Of a stretch of 23,444 bases of DNA, positions 14,450 to 22,681 are shown one piece after another. Position 1 is the stretch's first letter; each line of letters starts with the position of its first letter. The notes under the pieces are model-generated. The model ran no database searches. It was given only the letters and a program-made list of their open reading frames with translations, and had not been told where the DNA came from. Source of the DNA: DASSWB01 sp035705495 (GTDB taxonomy: Bacteria > Bacteroidota > Bacteroidia > Flavobacteriales > Flavobacteriaceae); contig DASSWB010000134.1 in the NCBI GenBank assembly GCA_035705495.1, positions 1-23,444 of the forward strand, written 5' to 3'. A program made the position numbers and the translations under genes.

Positions 14450-15299
14450 AAAACAAAGAGAGGTCGGGGAAATCCTTAATGACACCTTTAAATTTCTGAG
14501 GGAAAATTTTAAACCTCTTTTTAAAATAATCATAAAAACTGTAGGTCCCGCCTTTCTTTTTTTGGCGTTGGCTATTGGTTATTACAGTTATTTGACGGTT
14601 GGAACCATGAACAACCCGTTTATTGAGCTTTTCAGTTCTTCAGATGTGGGAGAGGTTTTTCTTGGTTTGGGATTGTTGTTCGTTGCAGTTGTGGTTTACA
14701 TGAGCTTGCTGTATGGAACAATTTTGCACTACATTAAATCCTACATACAAAACAAGGGCACTGCTAACCTGGAAGAGGTTCAGGACCAAACCAAAAATGA
14801 TTTTGGCTCCCTCTTCGGACTCACTTTGTTGGTGGGAATTATATTGATTTTTGGATTGCTTTTGTGTCTGCTTCCCGGTATTTATTTATCTGTTCCTTTA
14901 TCGCTTGTTTTCTCAATCCTTGTTTTTGATAAATTGGGAATATCAGAAAGTATTACTGAAAGTTTCAGACTGGTAAAAAACAATTGGTGGATGACATTTG
15001 TAACTTTTCTCGTTATCATGATTATTGTTTATGTGATCAGTTTTGTTTTCAGTATTCCCTTGATCATTTATACATTGTTCAAAGGAATAACCATGGTAGA
15101 ACAAGGTTCTGCCGCGAATCCTGCGGAGATGTTTGATTGGGTTTATGTGACGCTAAACATCATAACATCATTGTTTCAGTACCTGCTTTATATAATCACA
15201 ACCATTGCCACTGCTTTTATATATTTCAATCTGAAAGAAAAAAAATACTTTACCGGAACTTATGAAACTATTGAAGGTTTGGGTAAAGACCACGAATAA
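14424..15299 (+). CDS. Multi-pass membrane protein in the MoxR/SpoIIM cluster
   Basis: A 291-residue protein with about six transmembrane helices. Near the N-terminus REVGEILNDTFKFLREN (12-28) precedes the first helix. The middle segment around 145-165 (LLCLLPGIYLSVPLSLVF) followed by ESITESFRLV and NNWW resembles the membrane domain found with some glycerophosphodiester phosphodiesterases (PF10110-like), but no catalytic domain is present. Function unknown. The start ATG 14424 lies inside the end of the SpoIIM-like gene and a second ATG follows immediately (14427). The stop abuts the start of the DUF4129 gene (15300), so the genes are one operon. Confidence 0.85.
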   Translation: MMQNYIQFKKQREVGEILNDTFKFLRENFKPLFKIIIKTVGPAFLFLALAIGYYSYLTVGTMNNPFIELFSSSDVGEVFLGLGLLFVAVVVYMSLLYGTILHYIKSYIQNKGTANLEEVQDQTKNDFGSLFGLTLLVGIILIFGLLLCLLPGIYLSVPLSLVFSILVFDKLGISESITESFRLVKNNWWMTFVTFLVIMIIVYVISFVFSIPLIIYTLFKGITMVEQGSAANPAEMFDWVYVTLNIITSLFQYLLYIITTIATAFIYFNLKEKKYFTGTYETIEGLGKDHE

Positions 15300-16061
15300 A
15301 TGCGGAATTTAATTCTACTTGTTTTTCTCTTTTGCTTTTCTTGGACCAGTTTTGCTGTTCCCCAAGAAGACTCCATTGCTGATTCTAAGGAAATTATTTA
15401 TGATGAATTAAAGCGGAATCCAATCGACTTCAACGATTCTTATCTTGAAGAACTGAAACAACAGGATGAATTTATTTATGTAGAACAGGACCACGGTGAA
15501 AACTGGTGGAGCATCTTTAAAAACTGGATCAGCAATTTATGGAATTCTTTCTTGGACTGGCTCTTTGGCGATATAAATGCCAGCGGATTCTGGGCAACTC
15601 TATTGCAGCTACTTCCCTATTTGGTGATCATCGGGGTTTTTATTTTCATTGTCTGGCTTTTTATAAAACTGAATCCGGGGAAATCATTAATGGGCACCCC
15701 TATTCAAGGACAGGCATTCTTAAGTGACGATGAAAAAATAATCCAGTCGGAAAATATTGAATCTTTAATTGAAAAAGCCAAAGAAAACAAAGACTACAGA
15801 TTGGCGGTACGTTATTATTTTCTGCTGATTCTAAAGAACTTCATCGATAAAAACATTATTCAATACCAAATGGAAAAAACCAATGAAGATTATATATCGG
15901 AAATCAATAATCTTCAATGGCAAAATGAATTTAAGTCGCTCGCGCATGTTTATGATTTTACTTGGTACGGTAATTTTTTGATTCAGGAAAACGGATTTTT
16001 TAAAGTGGAAAAACAGTTTCAAAATCTGAATGCACAACTAAAATCGGATACTGATGGATAG
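15300..16061 (+). CDS. DUF4129 domain protein
   Basis: A 253-residue protein with a signal peptide (about 1-19, WTSFA before the likely cut), an acidic periplasmic part, then a strikingly tryptophan-rich amphipathic stretch (69-88, six Trp) just before a single membrane helix (101-122). The cytoplasmic DUF4129 domain occupies about 160-245, with KDYRLAVRYYFLLILKN (164-180) and FTWYGNF (220-226). DUF4129 proteins occur with MoxR ATPases, DUF58 and transglutaminase-like proteins; molecular role unknown. The Trp-rich stretch may lie in the outer leaflet of the inner membrane (inference). It starts right after the previous stop and overlaps the DUF4350 gene by 8 bp. Confidence 0.9.
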   Translation: MRNLILLVFLFCFSWTSFAVPQEDSIADSKEIIYDELKRNPIDFNDSYLEELKQQDEFIYVEQDHGENWWSIFKNWISNLWNSFLDWLFGDINASGFWATLLQLLPYLVIIGVFIFIVWLFIKLNPGKSLMGTPIQGQAFLSDDEKIIQSENIESLIEKAKENKDYRLAVRYYFLLILKNFIDKNIIQYQMEKTNEDYISEINNLQWQNEFKSLAHVYDFTWYGNFLIQENGFFKVEKQFQNLNAQLKSDTDG

Positions 16062-17253
16062 AATGCAGAAAATAATTCTTGGCCTGTTTGTGGTCGTTCT
16101 GCTCCTACTCACCTATCTGGAAGCCAGTGAACCGGAACCCATCAACTGGAATCCGAGCTATACAAAAGTGGATAAAATCCCTTTGGGTGGTTTTGTGCTT
16201 TTCGAGAATCTTAAGGCGCATCACGATTCGATTCACGTTGTCAATATTCCGACTTATGAAAAACTGAAAAAAGATTCTATTGCAGGAACCTATTTTTTTC
16301 TGAATGAAATGATTGCTTTTGATGATGCCGAACTCGGCCATTTACTTCAGTGGGTTGAAAAAGGGAATGACTTATTTATTTCTGCGAGATATGTAAACAA
16401 AAGTTTGCTGGACACTTTGAACCTTGAAAAAGATGAAATATTCACCACACAAAACATCAATTCCAAACCGCTGATTGAACTTGCGAATCCTGTGTTGAAA
16501 TCGGACAAACCCTATTTTTTTGATCGGAATGTTTATATCCAAGCCTTTACCAAAATTGATACTGCCAAGACGGTCGTTTTAGGGTTTACGCAACCTTATG
16601 AAGATGAAATTAAAATGGACGATCCGCAAGTGAACTTCATTCAACAGGAATTTGGGAAAGGTAAAATCACTATTCATTTGGCCCCCGAAGCTTTCAGTAA
16701 TTATTTCATACTTTTTGAAGAAAACAGGGAGTACACGGAAGCGGCTCTGGCCTATATCGATTTTGAAAAACCGTTGTATTGGGATGCCTATAAAAAGGAA
16801 GGAAAAACTTTTTACACCTCTCCACTTTACGTTTTTTTGAATAATGAAAAATTGAAGTGGGCTTATTATTTTACACTTTTGGGCTGTATTCTTTTTATCA
16901 TTTTCGAAGGAAAAAGAAAGCAGAGGAATATTCCTGTTGTAGAACCACCAAAAAATCAGACGTACAATTATACCCGAACTATTGCCGGATTATATCTAGA
17001 AAAGAAACAGTATAAGGAGATTGCAAGCAAAAAAATCAAGTTGTTTTCGGAATTTCTTCGGACCAAATTGAGAATTGAATCCGTGAAACTAAACGATGCT
17101 TTTTATACACAAGTGGCATCCAGAAGCGGAAATTCTGTAGAGGAAACAAAAATGCTTTTTCAATTAATTTCGGAAATAGAACAAAGACAAAGAATCAGTA
17201 AAGAAGAATTACTTAATTTATCCAAAAAAATAAACAAGTTTAAAAATCGGTGA
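16054..17253 (+). CDS. DUF4350 domain protein
   Basis: A 399-residue membrane-anchored protein: an N-terminal helix (about 7-21), a periplasmic DUF4350 domain (about 38-230) of the Rossmann/GATase-like type with GGFVLFENL (45-53) and GNDLFISARYV (104-114), a second helix (269-285) and a cytoplasmic C-terminal region (286-399) that is helical and charged. DUF4350 domains recur next to MoxR and DUF4129 genes; no enzyme activity is established. ATG 16054 overlaps the DUF4129 stop (ATGGATAG); a start at ATG 16063 would lose only three residues. Its stop lies 5 bp before the chosen MoxR start. Confidence 0.88.
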   Translation: MDRMQKIILGLFVVVLLLLTYLEASEPEPINWNPSYTKVDKIPLGGFVLFENLKAHHDSIHVVNIPTYEKLKKDSIAGTYFFLNEMIAFDDAELGHLLQWVEKGNDLFISARYVNKSLLDTLNLEKDEIFTTQNINSKPLIELANPVLKSDKPYFFDRNVYIQAFTKIDTAKTVVLGFTQPYEDEIKMDDPQVNFIQQEFGKGKITIHLAPEAFSNYFILFEENREYTEAALAYIDFEKPLYWDAYKKEGKTFYTSPLYVFLNNEKLKWAYYFTLLGCILFIIFEGKRKQRNIPVVEPPKNQTYNYTRTIAGLYLEKKQYKEIASKKIKLFSEFLRTKLRIESVKLNDAFYTQVASRSGNSVEETKMLFQLISEIEQRQRISKEELLNLSKKINKFKNR

Positions 17254-17258
17254 CAAAG

Positions 17259-18254
17259 ATGGAAAACGAACAAAACAACGATGATTTGCAATTCAACACC
17301 CGCATTCCGTTGGAAGAATTGAAGACAATCGTAACGCAGTTAAAAGAAGAATTATCACAACATATTGTAGGCCAAGAGGATTTTATTGAACTTCTTATCG
17401 TGAGTTTATTGGCAGACGGGCACGTTCTGATTGAAGGTGTTCCCGGAGTCGCAAAAACGATTACGGCCAAACTCTTTGCAAAATGCCTTAAAACTGATTT
17501 CAGCCGAATTCAATTTACACCCGATTTAATGCCGAGCGATGTGTTGGGGACTTCCGTTTTAAACATGAAAACTTCGGAATTTGAATTCAAGGCCGGACCC
17601 ATATTTTCAAATATTGTTTTAATCGATGAAATTAACCGCGCTCCCGCCAAAACACAGGCTGCACTTTTTGAGGTGATGGAAGAGAAGCAAATAACAGTTG
17701 ATGGAAAGGAATATAAAATGGAAGCGCCATTTATGGTCGTTGCCACCCAAAATCCAGTTGAGCAAGAAGGAACCTATGCGCTTCCCGAAGCCCAATTGGA
17801 CCGGTTTTTATTCAAAATAAAAGTCGGTTACCCATCTTTGGAAAATGAAGTGCTTCTTCTTCAAAATCATCATGGCAGAAAAGGTGTTTTACCGCAAACA
17901 AAAATCAATGCCGTTTTAACTCCGCAGAAATTAAACGATCTACGGACACAACTTCACGATATTTTAATTGAGGAAAAGATTTTTAATTATATCGCGCAAT
18001 TGGTCACCAAAACAAGAAATCATCCTCATTTGTTTCTCGGAGCTTCCCCACGGGCTTCAATTGCAATAATGAATGCTTCCAAAGCCTTTGCAGCGATTAA
18101 CGGTCGGGATTTTGTAATTCCGGAAGATGTAAAAAAATCATTGGTTCCTGTTCTTGGACACCGAATCATTCTCTCCCCCGAAAAGGAAATGGAAGGAATG
18201 ACTGAAGAAAACGTGATAGAAATGGTTGTTCAATCTGTTGAAATTCCGAGATAA
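17259..18254 (+). CDS. MoxR family AAA+ ATPase
   Basis: A 331-residue cytoplasmic AAA_3 ATPase. Walker A GVPGVAKT (60-67), Walker B IVLIDEIN (119-126), sensor 1 within VVATQNPVEQEG (160-171; Asn165), a following DRFLFK (181-186) and a C-terminal lid domain. MoxR ATPases act as chaperones that insert metals or mature complexes, often with a von Willebrand A-type partner; the DUF58 protein encoded next is the likely partner. I start at ATG 17259; GTG 17250, which overlaps the previous stop in GTGA, would add three residues and cannot be excluded. The coding end and the DUF58 start are almost contiguous. Confidence 0.95.
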   Translation: MENEQNNDDLQFNTRIPLEELKTIVTQLKEELSQHIVGQEDFIELLIVSLLADGHVLIEGVPGVAKTITAKLFAKCLKTDFSRIQFTPDLMPSDVLGTSVLNMKTSEFEFKAGPIFSNIVLIDEINRAPAKTQAALFEVMEEKQITVDGKEYKMEAPFMVVATQNPVEQEGTYALPEAQLDRFLFKIKVGYPSLENEVLLLQNHHGRKGVLPQTKINAVLTPQKLNDLRTQLHDILIEEKIFNYIAQLVTKTRNHPHLFLGASPRASIAIMNASKAFAAINGRDFVIPEDVKKSLVPVLGHRIILSPEKEMEGMTEENVIEMVVQSVEIPR

Positions 18255-18255
18255 A

Positions 18256-19590
18256 TTGATTCAATTTTTTAAAAGCCTTTATCTGCATCAGCGTTTTTTC
18301 ACCGCCATCTTCGGAATTGCAGTGATTTTCCTATTTTCCCATTGGATAAATTTTTTATACCCAATTGGATGGTTGGCCGCGGTATTGCTTTTTCTTGCTT
18401 TTTTGATCGATATTATTGCAGTTTTTAAAAATGAAAAAATTGTCGCTAAACGGAAGCTTCCCGAAAAGTTCTCCAATAGTGATGAAAATCCAGTTGTAAT
18501 CAGCATAAAAAATAATTTCGGTTTTAAAATTTATGTTGAGGTTATTGATGAACTGCCTGTCCAGTTCCAGAAACGGGATTTTTTAAAACAGTTAAGTATA
18601 CTACCAAATGAAACCAACCGATTCGAATACTTGGTGCGGCCGGTTGAAAGAGGGGAATATTTTTTTGGAAACCTAAACGTGTATGTTTCCTCGAAAATAA
18701 AATTGGTCAAGAGAAGGTTCAGCTTTCAGAAAGAACAAATGGTGAAAGTGTACCCTTCTTTTATCCAAATGAAAAAATACGATTTCCTTGCCATTGATAA
18801 CAGAATCCAACTCGCCGGATTAAAAAAAATCAGGAAAATTGGTCAGACCATGGAGTTTGAACAAATTAAAGATTATGTAATTGGAGATGATCTCAGAACA
18901 GTCAATTGGAAGGCGACGGCAAAACAGGGAAGTTTGATGACGAACCAATATCAAGATGAAAAATCCCAATCGGTTTATACCATTATTGATACCAGCAGAG
19001 TCATGAAAATGCCTTTCAATGGATTGAGATTGCTGGATTATGCGATTAACAGCACCTTGGCTTTTTCAAACATTGCCCTTAAAAAGCATGATAAAGTGGG
19101 AATGTTTTCTTTTTCAAACAAAATCGATAAAGCCTTGCCGGCCAGTTCAAAAAAGACGCATCTTCAATTAATCCTGAATTCCCTTTATAATGTAAAAACC
19201 CAATTTTTGGATTCGGATTTCGGATTACTCTATGCGCATATAAAAAGAAGGGTTCCTCAAAGGAGTTTGCTGATTTTATTTACCAATTTTGAACATATTT
19301 CCGCGCTGGAAAGACAGTTTGTTTATTTAAGGGCGCTCGCTAAAAAACACGTTTTGGTGGTGGTGTTTTTTGAAAATTCAGAATTGGAAAAAATTATTGA
19401 CCAAGAAGAAATAAAAAGTGTCTCACAGGTTTTTGAGCAAACGGTGGCCGAGCAGTTTTCATATGAGAAAAAATTGATGGTCAAGGAATTACAGAGACAC
19501 GGAATTCAAACTGTTTTGACTTCACCTGAAGAGCTTAGCATCAATACAATCAATAAATATCTTCAGATTAAGGCCAAAGGATTGTTGTAA
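18256..19590 (+). CDS. DUF58 domain protein
   Basis: A 444-residue protein with two N-terminal membrane helices (about 14-31, 34-58), an extended middle region and a cytoplasmic DUF58/vWA-like domain. The DUF58 signature KDYVIGDDLRTVNWKATAK covers about 205-223. The vWA metal-site motif DxSxS reads DTSRV (245-249), so the second serine is missing. No ATG lies near the start. TTG 18256, one base after the MoxR stop, gives a start like IQFFKSLYLHQRFF, the usual beginning of flavobacterial members; TTG 18226 is an alternative that would overlap moxR by 29 bp. It is the last gene of the cluster and probably the MoxR partner. Confidence 0.9.
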   Translation: MIQFFKSLYLHQRFFTAIFGIAVIFLFSHWINFLYPIGWLAAVLLFLAFLIDIIAVFKNEKIVAKRKLPEKFSNSDENPVVISIKNNFGFKIYVEVIDELPVQFQKRDFLKQLSILPNETNRFEYLVRPVERGEYFFGNLNVYVSSKIKLVKRRFSFQKEQMVKVYPSFIQMKKYDFLAIDNRIQLAGLKKIRKIGQTMEFEQIKDYVIGDDLRTVNWKATAKQGSLMTNQYQDEKSQSVYTIIDTSRVMKMPFNGLRLLDYAINSTLAFSNIALKKHDKVGMFSFSNKIDKALPASSKKTHLQLILNSLYNVKTQFLDSDFGLLYAHIKRRVPQRSLLILFTNFEHISALERQFVYLRALAKKHVLVVVFFENSELEKIIDQEEIKSVSQVFEQTVAEQFSYEKKLMVKELQRHGIQTVLTSPEELSINTINKYLQIKAKGLL

Positions 19591-19698
19591 TCAATTCATC
19601 CATCCCTTCGGATTCACTTTTCTCTCCTGTTAATTTTCTTTTAAAGGCTATTACATATAACATACAATTAACAAGCGTCAACAGCCTAAATCTATAAA

Positions 19699-21609
19699 TT
19701 GGTTGAAAACATTTGTACAACCAAAAAATCTGATTTGGCGGAAATTGACGAAATAAAAGACATTAATACGGTCGGTACCGAAACCATTGATAAAATCATT
19801 GGGAAACTCGAAAATAAGCAAAGTATCCGTTGTCATCTTCCGGGTGGAGGTTATCTTCAAGTCAGCGGTCCCCTGCCCTATTTGTTGGTGTACAGAATAG
19901 TAGAACCTGTTGATCCCGTCACAGTGAGATTGATTTTAAGTGAATCGTCTTATTTAATCATTGGCAATAAAGATTTTGAAGGATATTCAGAATTAATTTA
20001 CGCCATGGCCGATAAAATGAGTGCCAAATTTGAATCCTTTTTGGTCTTGGAAATTTTTACTGGTGACAAAGACAGCACCGGATTCAAGTTAAAAGGTCCC
20101 GCTGATAAACTGCCTGCTACGCTTAAGGAATTCAAAAAGGAACTGGATGCCTTAAAAAACCAGTACAATGTTCTTACGCTTCAGGAAACCGTGATTGAAA
20201 ACAACGAAGAAAGACATCCACCAGGAACGATGCCACTTTTGGGGATAAAGGAATTAAAAGAATCTGGCGCCTTATTATTGGGATTGGAAATTCCGCCCGT
20301 TTACAGAAATAGTGAAGGTGAAGAATATCCCGTGTTTTTTAGAAGTTTTAAAGATGATTTTGTTCTTGCACTTCATAAAACCATTTTTCAGTTTATAAGA
20401 ATTCAAACCACCAGCGGCATTTCAAGTTACTATGCGCTCGGTCAAAAAAACCTTCAGAAAAATGTGCTTGATATTGATCGGGAACTGACAAAAATTGAAA
20501 ATTCCTTTCAGTTTCTATGGCTTATTTCCCCGGTAAATATCCGACAGGTAAAGGACAAGTTTTTCGAAAGCAAATATGAAGAATTGTTGAACTTCCATTA
20601 TCGATTGCTTCCCATTGATCCAGATGTTCTCAAGAGAAAACTATATAATTTGAAAATTGAAGAAATTGACGATCCTGCACTCTCTTTTTTATTTCGGGAA
20701 AAACGCGAGGAACTCGAACTTCAAATCACAATGTTGAATGACAGGGGTTCAAAACCTTTTTTTTACAACAGTTTAATGCTATATCACGGGGTTGAGAAAG
20801 AACTTAAAGAGGAAGCTTTGGCACTCTTGAAAGAAGTTAAAGAGGAAGAATTGAAGCCAATTGACAATCTAGTTGGTGCGTATGAATTTAAAGAACTTGC
20901 GGAAAAGGAGTTCGAATATTTCCGCGGACAGGATGAAAATTTCACTTCTAAAATCCACATTCGGGACGATGTAAATATTTTGATGGTTTCAAGAGGTGAG
21001 CTTTATATTCCGAGTGATTATAAAATGGATCCAACATCATCCAAAGCACTGATCCAACATGAAGTGGGAACACATGTTTTAACTTATTACAACGGATTGC
21101 AACAACCACTTCAACAGCTTTCCAACGGATTGACGGATTACGATACACTTCAAGAAGGCTTGGCGGTAATGGCCGAATATTTTGTTGGTGGGCTAAAAGC
21201 GAACCGAATGCGAACATTGGCCGGAAGGGTCATAGCAGCTTCAGCAAGAATGGAAAATGCCGATTTTAAGGAAATTTTCAACCTTTTGCACTGGGAACAT
21301 CAATTCTCACCGCAACGGGCATTCAGCATAACTTCGAGGATCATGCAGGGAAGCGGATTTATCAAAGATGTTATTTACCTACAAGGAATCGTGAAATTGA
21401 AAAAATATATTGAAAAAGGCGGGGAAATAGAGCCTCTGTACATTGGAAAATTCGCCCTTAAACACTTACCAATTGTCACGGAATTAAAGGAACGAATGGT
21501 TCTCAAGGATACTAAGCTTCTTCCCAGATTCTTGCACGCAGAGGAAACCAAAGAAAAAATCAATCAAATCAGAAAGGGAATTTCCCTTTCACAATTAATT
21601 AGCACATGA
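19699..21609 (+). CDS. DUF1704 QEGLA-motif protein, metallopeptidase-like
   Basis: A 636-residue soluble protein of the family annotated as flavohemoglobin expression-modulating QEGLA motif protein. The key motifs are HEVGTH (454-459), a zinc-binding HExxxH, and LQEGLAVMAEY (484-494) with the likely third ligand Glu486. From established knowledge as I recall it, the same family contains the eukaryotic tubulin tyrosine carboxypeptidase MATCAP (KIAA0895L). The bacterial substrate is unknown; a carboxypeptidase- or amidase-like reaction is inferred. The N-terminal half (40-240) holds a conserved GGGYLQ segment (49-54). No ATG exists near the start: TTG 19699 lies just after an in-frame TAA (19687-19689). 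It overlaps the following ligase gene by 4 bp (ATGA). Confidence 0.88.
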   Translation: MVENICTTKKSDLAEIDEIKDINTVGTETIDKIIGKLENKQSIRCHLPGGGYLQVSGPLPYLLVYRIVEPVDPVTVRLILSESSYLIIGNKDFEGYSELIYAMADKMSAKFESFLVLEIFTGDKDSTGFKLKGPADKLPATLKEFKKELDALKNQYNVLTLQETVIENNEERHPPGTMPLLGIKELKESGALLLGLEIPPVYRNSEGEEYPVFFRSFKDDFVLALHKTIFQFIRIQTTSGISSYYALGQKNLQKNVLDIDRELTKIENSFQFLWLISPVNIRQVKDKFFESKYEELLNFHYRLLPIDPDVLKRKLYNLKIEEIDDPALSFLFREKREELELQITMLNDRGSKPFFYNSLMLYHGVEKELKEEALALLKEVKEEELKPIDNLVGAYEFKELAEKEFEYFRGQDENFTSKIHIRDDVNILMVSRGELYIPSDYKMDPTSSKALIQHEVGTHVLTYYNGLQQPLQQLSNGLTDYDTLQEGLAVMAEYFVGGLKANRMRTLAGRVIAASARMENADFKEIFNLLHWEHQFSPQRAFSITSRIMQGSGFIKDVIYLQGIVKLKKYIEKGGEIEPLYIGKFALKHLPIVTELKERMVLKDTKLLPRFLHAEETKEKINQIRKGISLSQLIST

Positions 21610-22655
21610 AAATATGTTTTGTTTTAAATAGTATTGAATCCGAAGGTCTTGGAACCACGGTTTTTATCATGCATGAAGCCCGAAAAAGAAAACATGAAGT
21701 TTATGTGATGGGGGTTGGCGATTTCTGTTATACACACAACGAGCCGTTGAGCATAAACAGCACCTATATTCCAAAAGCGATGGATCCTGAAACTCCACGT
21801 GAGTTTTTGGATATTCTTCAAGGCGAAAAGGCAAAAACACTGAAAATAGTCGCTACGGATCTGGATGTGCTTTTTATAAGGAATAATCCTACGGAAGAAG
21901 GATCTGACAGACAATGGGCAGAACAAGCCGGAGTTGCGTTCGGACGAATGATGCAACAGGCTGGGGTTTTGGTTTTGAACGATGCATACGCACTTTCCTA
22001 CGCCTTTATCGATAAGTTATATTTTGAGGAATTGCCTCAAAGCATTAAACCAGCGTCGATTATCACTCGGAAAAAAGAAGATATTCTCAAATTTTTTGAA
22101 GATAGAAAAAAGAAAATGATCCTAAAACCACTTGAAGGTTCGGGCGGACGTGATGTTTATCTTATTGATAAAAACGAAAAAAACCTAAATCAAATCATCA
22201 CAAACTTATCGGCCAAAGGTTATATAATCGCTCAGGAATATTTACCTGCGGGAAAAGATGGTGATGTTCGGGTTTTGTTGATGAACGGCCGGGTTTTGGA
22301 GAAAGATGGACAATATGGAATTATAAGACGCGTAAATGGCGAAGGCGAATTTAGAAGTAATTTCTCACAAGGTGCTTCGGCCGATAGTTCCCCGCTAACC
22401 GATGCCATGAAAAAAATTATTGAAGTCACAGCTCCCAAGTTGATACGCGATGGCCTGTTTTTCGTTGGATTGGATATTGTAAAGGACAAACTGATCGAAA
22501 TCAATGTATTGAGTCCAGGCGGTATCAATCGTTTTCACGAAGTCGGTTTACCAACATTTACAGATGTGATTATGGAATCAATCGAAAGAAAACTTGAATA
22601 CAAAAAAATGTACGGAAATAAAATCTCGAATCGTGTGCTTGCCACAATGGAGTAA
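21606..22655 (+). CDS. GshB-like ATP-grasp ligase (glutathione synthetase-type)
   Basis: A 349-residue ATP-grasp enzyme that should join a carboxylate to an amine using ATP. It matches GshB along its length: N-terminal ICFVLNSIES and HEVYVMGVGDF (30-40), ATP-binding ILKPLEGSGGRDVY (172-185), VRVLLMNGR (221-229), GLFFVGLDIVKDKLIEINV (283-301) and LSPGGI (302-307), where GshB has TSPTGI. Glutathione synthetases need gamma-glutamylcysteine from GshA; no GshA gene is in the window, and many Bacteroidota lack glutathione, so another product is likely (inference). The ATG overlaps the DUF1704 stop in ATGA, and the AstE-like gene follows after 26 bp. Confidence 0.9.
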   Translation: MKICFVLNSIESEGLGTTVFIMHEARKRKHEVYVMGVGDFCYTHNEPLSINSTYIPKAMDPETPREFLDILQGEKAKTLKIVATDLDVLFIRNNPTEEGSDRQWAEQAGVAFGRMMQQAGVLVLNDAYALSYAFIDKLYFEELPQSIKPASIITRKKEDILKFFEDRKKKMILKPLEGSGGRDVYLIDKNEKNLNQIITNLSAKGYIIAQEYLPAGKDGDVRVLLMNGRVLEKDGQYGIIRRVNGEGEFRSNFSQGASADSSPLTDAMKKIIEVTAPKLIRDGLFFVGLDIVKDKLIEINVLSPGGINRFHEVGLPTFTDVIMESIERKLEYKKMYGNKISNRVLATME

Positions 22656-22681
22656 TTTTTCAATGATAAAAAAGCAATAAA

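Noticed and set aside
19591..19698. Promoter or terminator between the DUF58 and DUF1704 genes
   Set aside because: I found no exact TAnnTTTG element and no convincing hairpin with a T run in this 108-bp gap, so it remains unassigned.
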